A stretch of DNA of 64,000 nt from Blastococcus xanthinilyticus (lineage in GTDB: Bacteria > Actinomycetota > Actinomycetes > Mycobacteriales > Geodermatophilaceae): positions 1 to 64,000 of the forward strand of contig NZ_VNHW01000018.1 in the NCBI RefSeq assembly GCF_008124835.1, read 5' to 3'. Positions 51,141-60,068 of the stretch are shown here, in pieces (positions within the stretch are counted from its first letter, which is position 1; the number at the start of each line of letters is the position of its first letter). Made by a program: the position numbers and the translations under genes. The notes below the pieces were generated by a model, which was given only the letters and a program-made list of their open reading frames with translations, was not told the origin of the DNA and did not search any database.

Positions 51141-52970
51141 ATGAGTTCGCTCCACGACGACCGCCTCCTCGAGGGGGGTGCGGCGCCGGCCGACGAGGCC
51201 GCCCCGGGGCCCCGCCCGACCCGCCCGACGACCCCGTCGTCGACCGGGGTCGTCGAGGAGAAGGCCACGTCCACGGTTCCGCCGCAGCGCCAGGGGAAGG
51301 CGCGTTCCGCGGAGGGCCGCACGGCTCCTGGCTCGACCTCCCGGACCACCGCCGGCAGCCCGGCGCCGAGCCGCCGGTCCGCCACGGCGAAGGCCGCCAC
51401 GGCGAAGGCCGCGACGGCGAAGGCGGCGACCGCGAAGGCGGTCACCGCGGCGACGGCGCGGGCTGCCTCGGCCAAGGCCGCGACCGCCACGGCCGCCACC
51501 CGGAAGGCGGCGGGCGCCGCCCGCACCGTCGTGGCGGCCCGGAAGGCGGCTGCGAGGCCCACCGGCGCGAAGCCCACCGCTGCGAAGCCGACCGCTGCGA
51601 AGCCGACCGCTGCGAAGCCGACCGCTGCGAAGCCGACCGCTGCGAAGCCGACCGCTGCGAAGCCGACCGCTGCGAAGCCGACCGCTGCGAAGCCGACCGC
51701 TGCGAAGCCGACCGCTGCGAAGCCGACCGCTGCGAAGCCCACCGCCGCGAAGCCCACCGCCGCGAAGCCCACCGCCGCGAAGCCCACCGCCGCGAAGCCC
51801 ACCGCCGCGAAGCCCACCGCCGCGAAGCCCACGCCCGCGCAGCGCACCGCCGCGAAGCCCGCCGGGAGCCCGCAGGCCGGTCGCCGGCACCGGGCGACGG
51901 CACCGGCACCGGCCGCGGTCACCGCCGCCCGGGCCGCGGTCGTCAAGGCGATCGCGGCCAAGGTCGCGGCTGACGCGCGCGCCGTCCGCCGGCCCACGCC
52001 CTACAAGCGGTCCCGCGTCGACCTCGCCGTCCTCGCGCCGGTCGTCGACGTCGCCGCGCTCGTCGAGCCGCAGCCGGCCCCCGGGTCCGCGCTCGTCGTG
52101 GTGAAGGACGCCCCGGCGCCGCTCTCCCTCGCGCCGGTGTTCATCGAACCCGTGGTCACCGGCCGGGACGTCGACGCCGACTGCCCGGACGCCGCCCCGG
52201 CCCGGGTCATCGAGGCCGCGGCCCGTGGTCGCCTCGGTGCGTTCCTGCGCCGGCCCCCGATGCTGCGGCGGCGGCCGGCCCTGTACCTCGCCGCCGCTCT
52301 GGTGGGTGCCCTGAGCATCGGCGGCGCCGCCACGGCCGCGCCGCTCCAGGTCGACACCCGGACGGTCAGCCAGTCGGTCAGCGTGGCCGAGCAGCTCGGC
52401 ATCGCCGGCGAGCCGGTGCCGGTCGTCGACGAGGACGTCACGTCCCGCCTCGGCGAGCTGGTGGCCAGCCGCAACGAGCGGGACGCCGAGCGGGTGGCCG
52501 CCGCGGACGCCCAGGCGGAGGCCGACCGGATCGCCACCGAGGAGGCCGCCCGCGCCGCGGCGGAGGCGGCCCGCCCGAAGGCCGTGAACCCGGTCGAGGG
52601 TGGGCGCCTGACCAGCGGCTTCGGCGCCCGTTGGGGGACGATGCACGCCGGGATCGACCTGGCCGCCCCCATGCGCACCCCCGAGCGCGCCGCCATGGAC
52701 GGTGTCGTGCTGGAGGCCGGTGCGGCCAGCGGCTTCGGCCTCGCCGTCTACATCCAGCACGACAACGGCGACGTGACCGTGTACGGCCACATGGACGAGA
52801 TCCTGGTGGAGCCCGGCCAGATCGTCCGCGCCGGCGACACCATCGCGCTGCTGGGCAACCGCGGTCAGTCGACCGGTCCGCACCTGCACTTCGAGGTGCA
52901 CGTCGGTGGCCTCGACGGCGCGAAGGTGGACCCTGTCCCGTGGCTGCGGGAGCGCGGCGTCGAGCTCTGA
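51141..52970 (+). CDS. M23 peptidase with histone-H1-like Ala-Lys-Pro tail
   Basis: The 609-residue protein is tripartite. Residues 1-375 are cytoplasmic and disordered, with AKAAT repeats (about 80-130) and 18 AKPTA repeats (143-232), like the tails of histone H1 or mycobacterial HupB. A transmembrane helix follows (about 380-402, LYLAAALVGALSIGGAAT). The outside part has a short coiled linker and an M23/LytM domain with H502-x3-D506 and H581-L-H583, all metal ligands intact. It probably cleaves peptidoglycan cross-links while its tail faces the nucleoid. ATG 51141 has a modest ribosome site. The 277 bases upstream hold no gene. Confidence 0.85.
   Translation: MSSLHDDRLLEGGAAPADEAAPGPRPTRPTTPSSTGVVEEKATSTVPPQRQGKARSAEGRTAPGSTSRTTAGSPAPSRRSATAKAATAKAATAKAATAKAVTAATARAASAKAATATAATRKAAGAARTVVAARKAAARPTGAKPTAAKPTAAKPTAAKPTAAKPTAAKPTAAKPTAAKPTAAKPTAAKPTAAKPTAAKPTAAKPTAAKPTAAKPTAAKPTAAKPTAAKPTPAQRTAAKPAGSPQAGRRHRATAPAPAAVTAARAAVVKAIAAKVAADARAVRRPTPYKRSRVDLAVLAPVVDVAALVEPQPAPGSALVVVKDAPAPLSLAPVFIEPVVTGRDVDADCPDAAPARVIEAAARGRLGAFLRRPPMLRRRPALYLAAALVGALSIGGAATAAPLQVDTRTVSQSVSVAEQLGIAGEPVPVVDEDVTSRLGELVASRNERDAERVAAADAQAEADRIATEEAARAAAEAARPKAVNPVEGGRLTSGFGARWGTMHAGIDLAAPMRTPERAAMDGVVLEAGAASGFGLAVYIQHDNGDVTVYGHMDEILVEPGQIVRAGDTIALLGNRGQSTGPHLHFEVHVGGLDGAKVDPVPWLRERGVEL
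51567..51836 (+). repeat. 15-bp tandem repeat (18 units) coding for AKPTA
   Basis: Eighteen in-frame 15-base units run without interruption. Unit 1 is GCGAAGCCCACCGCT, units 2-11 are identical GCGAAGCCGACCGCT, units 12-17 are identical GCGAAGCCCACCGCC, and the last is a variant. The long identical blocks point to recent expansion and probable length variation between strains. Confidence 0.95.
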
Positions 52971-53076
52971 CGGTGCCGCCCGCGAGGACGCCCCCTGCCG
53001 GATCCCTCCGGCCGGGGGCGTCGCGCGTGGGGGAGACTTCCTGACCTCGGTCGGACGGGAGGCGGGAGCGGAGTCG

Positions 53077-54006
53077 ATGGGACACGGCCACGCGCACGCC
53101 CACGGCGGTCCGGCCGGCACGGCCGGGGGAGCGCACCGGCGCCGGCTGGCCACCGTGCTCGTGCTCACCCTCGGCGTCCTGGTCGCCGAGGTGGTCGGCG
53201 CGGTGCTCTCGGGGTCGCTGGCCCTGCTGGCCGACGCGGGCCACATGGCCACCGACGCCCTCGGCATCGCCCTGGCCCTCGGGGCGGTGACCCTGGCCCA
53301 GCGTCCGGCCCGCGGCCGGCGGACCTTCGGCTGGCAGCGCGCCGAGATCCTGGGCGCGGTGGCCAACGGCCTGCTGCTGCTCGGCCTGGCCGGCTTCGTG
53401 GTGGTCGAGGCCGTCCGCCGGCTCGGCGAGCGCCCCGACGTGGCGGCCGGCCCGGTGCTCGCCATCGCCGCGGTCGGGCTCGCGGTGAACGTCGTCGGCA
53501 TCCTGGTGCTGCACCGCGGCCGGGACGAGTCGCTGAACATCCGCGGCGCCTACCTCGAGGTGCTGGCCGACGCCCTGGGCTCGGTCGTGGTGATCGTCGC
53601 CGCGGGGGTGATCGCCGTGACCGGCTGGACCCCCGCCGACACGGTCGCGTCGCTGGTGATCGGCGCACTGGTCCTCCCGCGCGCCTGGCAGCTCCTCCGC
53701 GACGCCCTGGACGTCCTGCTCGAGGCCGCTCCCCGGGGGGTCGACCTGGAGCAGGTGCGGGCGCACATCCTCCGGGTGGACGGCGTCCTGGAGGTGCACG
53801 ACCTGCACGCCTGGACGATCACCTCCGGGCTGCCGGTGCTCTCGGCGCACGTCGTCGTCTCCGACGGCGCCCTCGCGGCGGGGCACGGGGGCCGGGTGCT
53901 CGACGCGCTCTGCGCCTGCCTCGGCGACCACTTCGACGTGGCGCACTGCACCTTCCAGCTGGAGGGCGCGGCGCACGCCGGCCACGAGGCGCCGGTGCAC
54001 GACTGA
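53077..54006 (+). CDS. cation diffusion facilitator (CDF) metal exporter
   Basis: The 309-residue protein has a His-rich start (MGHGHAHAHGG), six transmembrane helices and the CDF metal site: ADAGHMATD in TM2 (HxxxD) and YLEVLADALG in TM5, where the usual His is Glu (ExxxD). A cytoplasmic ferredoxin-like domain follows (about 210-300). It should export Zn2+ or a related divalent metal in exchange for protons; the Glu may change selectivity. ATG 53077. Confidence 0.88.
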   Translation: MGHGHAHAHGGPAGTAGGAHRRRLATVLVLTLGVLVAEVVGAVLSGSLALLADAGHMATDALGIALALGAVTLAQRPARGRRTFGWQRAEILGAVANGLLLLGLAGFVVVEAVRRLGERPDVAAGPVLAIAAVGLAVNVVGILVLHRGRDESLNIRGAYLEVLADALGSVVVIVAAGVIAVTGWTPADTVASLVIGALVLPRAWQLLRDALDVLLEAAPRGVDLEQVRAHILRVDGVLEVHDLHAWTITSGLPVLSAHVVVSDGALAAGHGGRVLDALCACLGDHFDVAHCTFQLEGAAHAGHEAPVHD

Positions 54007-54077
54007 GGACCCCGTCCGGAGGGCGGGGCCGAGTGGGACAGTGGGAGAGCACGACCGGCCGGCAGGAGGAGATCGCG

Positions 54078-55037
54078 GTGGAGCACGGGCACCACTCGGG
54101 CATGTGGGTGCCCGACGAGCCGCCGACGTTCGGGCGGATGTTCCTCCCGCACCTGGACGGCTGGTCGGTGCTCGCCGTGCTGAGCATCGTCGGGCTGGTG
54201 GTCTACCTGGCCGCCGTCGTCCGGCTGCGCCGCTCCGGGGTCAGCTGGCCGTGGTGGCGCACGCTGGCGTGGATCGGCGGCACCGCCTCGCTGTTCGCCG
54301 TCACCGGGACGTGGCTCAACGGCTACAGCATGGTGCTGTTCAGCCTGCACATGGTCCAGCACATGGTGCTGTCCCTGATCACGCCGCTGCTGCTGCTGCT
54401 CGCGGCGCCGGTCACCCTGGCGCTGCGCACCCTGCCGCGCGGCAGCGGCGCGCTCGGGACGCCCCGGGCGCTGCTGCTGGACGCGCTGCACAGCCGGTTC
54501 GCCCGGTTCGTGGCCTCGCCGTTCTTCACCGTGCCGCTGTTCATCGCCAGCCTCTACGGCGTCTACTTCACGCCGCTGTTCGACGCACTGATGTCGAACC
54601 CGGCCGGGCACCAGTTCATGCTGGCCCACTTCGTCGTCACCGGGCTGCTGTTCTTCGGCCCGATCGTCGCGGCGGACCCGTGGCCGCGGACCCTCACCCA
54701 TCCCGGCCGGATGATGGAGCTGTTCCTGCCGGTGCCGTTCCACGCCTTCTTCGGGGTGGCGATCATGATGGCCGGCTCGCTGGTCGTCGACACGTTCGCC
54801 CAGCCGCCGGCGGGCTGGGGCATCGACCCGCTCCGCGACCAGGGCGAGGCCGGGGGCATCGTCTGGGCCTTCGGCGAGCTGCCCACCGTCCTGGTGCTGG
54901 CCGTCGTCTTCTTCTCCTGGGCGAGCTCGGACGACCGCCGGGCGCGCACCCGGGACCGCGCGGCCGAGCGGGACGGCGAGGCCGAGCTGGCCGCCTACAA
55001 CGCCCGGCTGCGCGCGATGGCCGGCCGCGGAGCCTGA
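54078..55037 (+). CDS. ctaG: CtaG-type cytochrome c oxidase assembly protein
   Basis: The 319-residue protein has seven predicted helices and the caa3_CtaG features: HMVQHMVLSLITPLLLLLAAP, then AHFVVTGLLFFGP and GIDPLRDQGEAGGI, with conserved His residues that may bind copper. CtaG proteins help insert CuB into cytochrome oxidase, matching the ctaD gene 3 kb downstream. The GTG at 54078 follows AGGAGGAG. It is separated from the MFS gene by a terminator. Confidence 0.83.
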   Translation: MEHGHHSGMWVPDEPPTFGRMFLPHLDGWSVLAVLSIVGLVVYLAAVVRLRRSGVSWPWWRTLAWIGGTASLFAVTGTWLNGYSMVLFSLHMVQHMVLSLITPLLLLLAAPVTLALRTLPRGSGALGTPRALLLDALHSRFARFVASPFFTVPLFIASLYGVYFTPLFDALMSNPAGHQFMLAHFVVTGLLFFGPIVAADPWPRTLTHPGRMMELFLPVPFHAFFGVAIMMAGSLVVDTFAQPPAGWGIDPLRDQGEAGGIVWAFGELPTVLVLAVVFFSWASSDDRRARTRDRAAERDGEAELAAYNARLRAMAGRGA

Positions 55038-55045
55038 GCACGACA

Positions 55046-55075
55046 GCGGCCCGCACCCCCGGGGGTGCGGGCCGC
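55046..55075. terminator. 15-bp palindromic hairpin between convergent genes
   Basis: GCGGCCCGCACCCCC is followed directly by its reverse complement GGGGGTGCGGGCCGC. It lies between ctaG and the convergent DHA2 transporter. Confidence 0.82.
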
Positions 55076-55089
55076 CGGTCGTGCGGGGC

Positions 55090-56691
55090 TCAGCCGACGT
55101 GGACGACGGCGTCACCCTCGGCCGGCAGGTCCTCCTTGGTGGCCTTGATGAGCACCGCCGAGACGACGGCGCCCAGCAGCAGCAGCGCCGCGGCCCAGGT
55201 GAACGCCGTGGTGTAGCCCTCCACCTGCGCCGCGAGGCCGACCGACGGGTCCTGCGGGTTCGCGCCCGAGGCGAGCACGTCGGCGGTGTAGGTGCTGATG
55301 GCGGCCACCGACAGCGAGGCCAGGACGGCGGTGCCGATCGAGGCACCCACCTGCTGGGTCGCGTTGAGCATCGCGCTGGCCGCGCCGGCGTCGTGCTGGC
55401 CGGCGCCCACGAGCGCCAGGTTCGACAGCGGCACGAAGGTGAAGCCGAGGCCGAGGCCCAGCAGCAGCTGGCCGGGGAACGGCAGCTCCCAGAAGCCGGT
55501 GTCCAGGCCGACGAACGACAGCGTGAACAGGCCCGCGGCCGCCAGCAGCCCGCCCAGGACCATGAGCGGCTTCGGCCCGATCCGGGGCACCAGCACGCTG
55601 GCCAGGCCGGCCGAGATGAAGACCCCGAGGGTGGTCGGCAGCGAGGCCAGCCCCGCCATCACCGGCTCGTAGCCGAGCACCTGCTGGAAGTACAGGCTCA
55701 GGAAGAAGAACGCCCCGAGCAGCCCGGCGCCCACCAGCGTCGACGTCAGGTAGGCCCCACCCCGGTTGCGGTCGAGCACGATGCGCATCGGCAGCAGCGG
55801 GTTGCGGGTCCGCAGCTCCAGCAGGACGAACAGCGCCACGAGCACCAGGCCGGCGACGATGAACAGCCACGCGAGGCCGTCGGCCCAGCCGCTCTCCGGC
55901 ACCACCAGGGCGGCCGCGCCGCCCTGCGCCGCCGCCTCGGCGTTCGCCGCCGCGGCCTCGGCCGCGTTGGTCTGCGAGGCCTCGGCCACGCGGGTGAAGC
56001 CGTAGACGATCGAGGCGAGCCCGAGGGTCACGAGCACCGCGCCGGGGATGTCGTAGCTGGTGTCCCCGGGCGCCTTGCTCTCCGGGACGATCGGGATGGC
56101 CAGCACGATGGCGAGCAGGGCGACCGGCAGGTTCACCCAGAAGCACCAGCGCCAGTCGGCGTACTCGGTGAGCACGCCACCGAGCAGCAGGCCCACCGCG
56201 GAGCCACCGCCGGCGATGGCGCCGTAGACGCCGAAGGCCTTGGCGCGCTCCTTGGGGTCGGTGAACAGGACGGTCAGCAGCGCGAGCGACGCCGGGGCCA
56301 GCAGGGCGCCGAAGACGCCCTGGAGGGCGCGGGCGCCGAAGAGCATCGCCTCGTTCTGGGCGATGCCGCCGAGCGCGGAGGCGACGGCGAAGCCGGCCGC
56401 GCCGACCAGGTAGGTGCGCTTGCGGCCCCAGAAGTCGGCGATCCGCCCGCCGAGGAGCAGGAAGCCGCCGAAGGTCAGGGTGTAGGCGGTGACGATCCAC
56501 TGCTGCGACGCCGGGCTGATGCCGAGGTCGGCGGTGACGGCGGGCAGGGCGATGTTCACGATGGTGGCGTCGAGGATGACCAGCAGGACGGTCATGGCGA
56601 TGACGCCCAGGGCGAGCCAGCGGCGCTCGTAGGGCTCGTCGGCGGCGGCGTGCGCTCCGGGGGCGGAGGCGTTCGGGGTCGGGTCTGTCAC
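55090..56691 (-). CDS. DHA2-family MFS transporter (14 TM)
   Basis: The 533-residue protein has fourteen predicted helices, the N-terminal motif LDATIVNIALPAVTADLG and the loop GGRIADFWGRKR typical of EmrB/QacA-type drug exporters. Its periplasmic loop between helices 6 and 7 contains an Ala/Glu-rich stretch (TNAAEAAAANAEAAAQGG). It is an H+ antiporter for drugs or lipids; no partner gene is adjacent. Confidence 0.9.
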   Translation of the reverse strand: MTDPTPNASAPGAHAAADEPYERRWLALGVIAMTVLLVILDATIVNIALPAVTADLGISPASQQWIVTAYTLTFGGFLLLGGRIADFWGRKRTYLVGAAGFAVASALGGIAQNEAMLFGARALQGVFGALLAPASLALLTVLFTDPKERAKAFGVYGAIAGGGSAVGLLLGGVLTEYADWRWCFWVNLPVALLAIVLAIPIVPESKAPGDTSYDIPGAVLVTLGLASIVYGFTRVAEASQTNAAEAAAANAEAAAQGGAAALVVPESGWADGLAWLFIVAGLVLVALFVLLELRTRNPLLPMRIVLDRNRGGAYLTSTLVGAGLLGAFFFLSLYFQQVLGYEPVMAGLASLPTTLGVFISAGLASVLVPRIGPKPLMVLGGLLAAAGLFTLSFVGLDTGFWELPFPGQLLLGLGLGFTFVPLSNLALVGAGQHDAGAASAMLNATQQVGASIGTAVLASLSVAAISTYTADVLASGANPQDPSVGLAAQVEGYTTAFTWAAALLLLGAVVSAVLIKATKEDLPAEGDAVVHVG

Positions 56692-56768
56692 GGGGTCCTC
56701 ATCGTCGTGCGGGGAAGGCCGGGATCGCCGGTCGATCCAGGAACGTAGCCGCCTGGAACCATGTCGTC

Positions 56769-57278
56769 GTGCCCGTTTCGCTGGTGTTCACCTCCGACAC
56801 GCACGTGCCGAAGCGGGCGCGTGACCTACCTCATCCCCTGTGGAGTGAGATCGCCGCCGCCGACGTCGTCGTGCACGCGGGGGACTGGGTCGACGCCGCC
56901 CTGCTCGACCTGTTCGAGGAGCGGTCCCGGCGGCTGGTCGCCGTCCACGGGAACAACGACCACGGGCCCCTGCGCGAGCGGCTGCCGGAGGTGGCCCGCG
57001 TGGAGATCGAGGGCCTCCGGTTCGCCGTCGTGCACGAGACCGGCGACGCCAAGGGCCGCGAGGCCCGCTGCGCGGCCCGCTTCCCCGACGCCGACGTCCT
57101 GGTCTTCGGGCACAGCCACATCCCCTGGGACACCACCGCGGCCACCGGCCTGCGGCTGATCAACCCCGGGTCGCCGACCGACCGGCGGCGGCAGCCGCAC
57201 GGGACGTTCGTCACCGCGGTCGCCGACGGCGGACGGTTGCGCGACGTCGTCTTCCACCCGGTGCCGCCGCGCCCGTGA
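56769..57278 (+). CDS. YfcE/MJ0936-type metallophosphoesterase
   Basis: The 169-residue calcineurin-like phosphoesterase has the metal motifs SDTH (about residues 9-12), HAGDW (about 36-40), GNNDH and GHSHIP (about 115-120). YfcE homologues hydrolyse phosphodiesters. It overlaps the next methyltransferase gene by 4 bases (GTGA), so they are co-translated. GTG start at 56769. Confidence 0.87.
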   Translation: MPVSLVFTSDTHVPKRARDLPHPLWSEIAAADVVVHAGDWVDAALLDLFEERSRRLVAVHGNNDHGPLRERLPEVARVEIEGLRFAVVHETGDAKGREARCAARFPDADVLVFGHSHIPWDTTAATGLRLINPGSPTDRRRQPHGTFVTAVADGGRLRDVVFHPVPPRP

Positions 57279-58144
57279 CCGGCCGCCCCACGCTGCCCGC
57301 CACCGCGGTGGCGGCGCTGTCCTGCCCCGTGTGCGCCGCCCCGCTCGCGGCCGGCGAGGGGGAGGCGCTGCTGCGCTGCCCCGCGGGGCACTCCTTCGAC
57401 CGGGCCCGGCAGGGGCACGTCTCGCTCCTGCCGCCGGGGCACCGGCCGCCGTCGGGCGACTCGGCGGCGATGGTCGCCGACCGGTCGGCCTTCCTCGCCG
57501 CCGGCCACTACGCCGGTGTGAGCGCCGCCCTGGCCGACGCGGCGCTGGGAGAGGAGGACGCGGCGGCACCTTCGACGCTGCTGGACCTCGGCGGCGGGAC
57601 CGGGCAGCACCTGGCCGCCGTCCTCGACCGGGCGCCCGCCGCGGCGGGCATCGTGCTGGACTCCTCGCCCTACGCCGCCCGCCGGGCGGCCCGCGCGCAC
57701 CCCCGGGCGATGGCGGTGGTGGCCGACACCTGGGCCCGCCTGCCGGTGCGCGATGCCGCCGTCGACCGGGTGCTGGTGGTCTTCGCCCCGCGCAACGGCC
57801 CGGAGACCGCCCGGGTGCTGCGGCCCGGGGGCCGGCTGGTCGTGGTGACGCCGGCGCCGGACCACCTCGCCGAGATCGTCGGGCCGCTCGGGCTGCTGCG
57901 CGTCGACCCGGGCAAGGCGCAGCGGCTGAGCGACTCCCTGGAGCCGCACCTGGTGCCGGTGGACGTGCGGGCCCACCGGCAGGTGCTGTCGCTGGACCAC
58001 GCCGCCGTCGCCACGCTGGTGGGCATGGGGCCGCACGCGCGGCACCTCACGACGGCCGGTCTGGCCGCCTCGCTGGGGCGGCTGCCCAGCCCCGTCGAGG
58101 TCACGATCTCGGTCGACATCGGCCGCTACCGGCGGGCCCGGTGA
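57275..58144 (+). CDS. RlmA-like rRNA guanine-N1 methyltransferase
   Basis: The 289-residue protein has an N-terminal zinc site (CPVCAAPL, then C-P-A-G-H) followed by [14 protein letters not shown], as in RlmA(I)/RlmA(II)/TlrB, and a Rossmann methyltransferase with SAM motif [11 protein letters not shown] (about 97-107). RlmA methylates G745 or G748 of 23S rRNA; actinobacterial TlrB gives tylosin resistance. Which guanine is modified cannot be told here. Confidence 0.83.
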   Translation: MTGRPTLPATAVAALSCPVCAAPLAAGEGEALLRCPAGHSFDRARQGHVSLLPPGHRPPSGDSAAMVADRSAFLAAGHYAGVSAALADAALGEEDAAAPSTLLDLGGGTGQHLAAVLDRAPAAAGIVLDSSPYAARRAARAHPRAMAVVADTWARLPVRDAAVDRVLVVFAPRNGPETARVLRPGGRLVVVTPAPDHLAEIVGPLGLLRVDPGKAQRLSDSLEPHLVPVDVRAHRQVLSLDHAAVATLVGMGPHARHLTTAGLAASLGRLPSPVEVTISVDIGRYRRAR

Positions 58145-58208
58145 TCGTTCCGGCGCGCCCCACCCGCCCGCCCTGAGCCGCGGCGCGGCACGGTCTAAGC
58201 TGCGACCC

Positions 58209-59966
58209 GTGACGATTGCACCGGCGCCCATCGTGAGCCGGCCCAGCCCGGCTCACGTGGTCGAGAAGGGCTCGCGGCTGTCGAACCTGCTGCGGACCAC
58301 CGACCACAAGACCATCGGTCTGATGTACCTGGCCACCTCGTTCGCCTACTTCGTGCTGGGCGGGCTGATGGCCATGCTCATGCGTGGCGAGCTGGGGCGG
58401 CCGGGGCTGCAGTTCCTCTCCCCGGAGCAGTACAACCAGCTGGTCACCATGCACGGCACGGTCATGCTGCTGATGTTCGCGACGCCGCTGTTCTTCGCGT
58501 TCTCGAACCTGATCATGCCGCTGCAGATCGGCGCGCCGGACGTGGCGTTCCCCCGGCTGAACGCGCTCTCCTTCTGGCTGTTCTTCCTGGGCAGCCTGAT
58601 CGCGGTGTCGGGCTTCCTGACCCCGGGCGGTGCCGCCGACTTCGGCTGGTACGCATACGCGCCGCTCTCCGACGTCGTCCACTCCCCGGGCGCCGGCGCG
58701 AGCATGTGGTTCGCCGGCCTGGCCGTGAGCGGCCTGGGCACGATCCTCGGTGCGGTCAACTTCATCACCACGATCGTGTGCCTCCGGGCCCCGGGCATGA
58801 CCCTGTTCCGGATGCCGATCTTCACCTGGAACACGCTGGTCACCAGCGTCCTGGTGCTCTTCGCCTTCCCGATCCTCACCGCCGCGATCATGGGCATGCT
58901 CGCCGACCGCAACCTCGGCGCCCTGATCTACTCGGACGAGAACGGTGGGCCCATGCTGTGGCAGCACCTGTTCTGGTTCTTCGGGCACCCCGAGGTCTAC
59001 ATCATCGCGCTGCCGTTCTTCGGCATCGTCACCGAGGTCATCCCGGTCTTCGCCCGCAAGCCGCTGTTCGGCTACAAGGGCATGGTCTTCGCGACGCTGA
59101 GCATCGCGGCGCTGTCGCTGGCGGTCTGGGCGCACCACATGTTCGCCACCGGCGCGGTGCTGCTGCCCTTCTTCGCCTTCCTGACCTACCTCATCGCCGT
59201 CCCGACCGGCATCAAGTTCTTCAACTGGATCGGCACCATGTGGCGGGGTCAGATGACCTTCGAGACGCCCATGCTGTTCTCGCTCGGGTTCCTGATCACC
59301 TTCCTCCTCGGTGGCCTGACCGGCGTGCTGCTGGCCAGCCCGCCGCTGGACTGGCACGTCAACGACAGCTACTTCGTCGTCGCTCACTTCCACTACGTCG
59401 TCTTCGGCACCGTGGTGTTCGCCGCCTACGCCGGGATCTACTTCTGGTTCCCGAAGATGTGCGGCCGGATGATGGACGAGAAGCTGGGCAAGCTGCAGTT
59501 CTGGCTGACCTTCATCGGCTTCCACGGCACGTTCCTCATCCAGCACTGGCTGGGGAACACCGGCATGCCGCGTCGGTACGTCGACTACCTGCCGACCGAC
59601 GACTTCACGACCATGCACGCGATCTCGACGATCTTCTCGTTCGTGCTCGGTGCGGCCACCATCCCGTTCATCTACAACGTGGTGCGGTCGTGGAAGTACG
59701 GGAAGCTCGCCCTGCGCGACGACCCGTGGGGCCACGGCAACTCCCTGGAGTGGGCGACGTCGTCGCCGCCGCCGCGGCACAACTTCGTGGAGATCCCGCG
59801 GATCCGCTCGGAGCGCCCGGCGTTCGAGGCGCACTACCCGCACCTCATGGAGCGGCTGCAGAACGAGGCACACGTGGGCAAGCGGCACGAGCCCTACGGC
59901 GGCGTGAGCGAACTGGTCGGCGGCACCGGCCGGCGCCAGGGCGAGAACGACCCCGACCCCACCTGA
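58209..59966 (+). CDS. ctaD: cytochrome c oxidase subunit I
   Basis: The 585-residue heme-copper oxidase subunit has twelve or more helices and all key ligands: the heme a His of MHGTVM, GHPEVY with the CuB His and cross-linked Tyr, WAHHMF with two CuB His, and VVAHFHYVV for hemes a3 and a. The Glu of GHPEVY marks an A1-type proton channel. It acts as the aa3 terminal oxidase, downstream of CtaG. GTG start at 58209. The C-terminal 90 residues are hydrophilic. Confidence 0.95.
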   Translation: MTIAPAPIVSRPSPAHVVEKGSRLSNLLRTTDHKTIGLMYLATSFAYFVLGGLMAMLMRGELGRPGLQFLSPEQYNQLVTMHGTVMLLMFATPLFFAFSNLIMPLQIGAPDVAFPRLNALSFWLFFLGSLIAVSGFLTPGGAADFGWYAYAPLSDVVHSPGAGASMWFAGLAVSGLGTILGAVNFITTIVCLRAPGMTLFRMPIFTWNTLVTSVLVLFAFPILTAAIMGMLADRNLGALIYSDENGGPMLWQHLFWFFGHPEVYIIALPFFGIVTEVIPVFARKPLFGYKGMVFATLSIAALSLAVWAHHMFATGAVLLPFFAFLTYLIAVPTGIKFFNWIGTMWRGQMTFETPMLFSLGFLITFLLGGLTGVLLASPPLDWHVNDSYFVVAHFHYVVFGTVVFAAYAGIYFWFPKMCGRMMDEKLGKLQFWLTFIGFHGTFLIQHWLGNTGMPRRYVDYLPTDDFTTMHAISTIFSFVLGAATIPFIYNVVRSWKYGKLALRDDPWGHGNSLEWATSSPPPRHNFVEIPRIRSERPAFEAHYPHLMERLQNEAHVGKRHEPYGGVSELVGGTGRRQGENDPDPT

Positions 59967-59981
59967 CGCACCGCACGTCGC

Positions 59982-60014
59982 GACGCCCCGTCGGCCTCTG
60001 GCCGGCGGGGCGTC
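59982..60014 (+). terminator. hairpin after ctaD
   Basis: GACGCCCCGTCGGCC pairs with GGCCGGCGGGGCGTC around a 3-base TCT loop, with one G-T pair. It lies 16 bases after the ctaD stop. Confidence 0.82.
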
Positions 60015-60068
60015 CGCCGTTCCGGGGGAGGGACCGGGGTCGGGACGGCGGTGCGGCACGATGACCCG

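Noticed and set aside
51567-51836. CRISPR array
   Set aside because: The 15-base units are contiguous with no spacers and encode a continuous AKPTA protein repeat.
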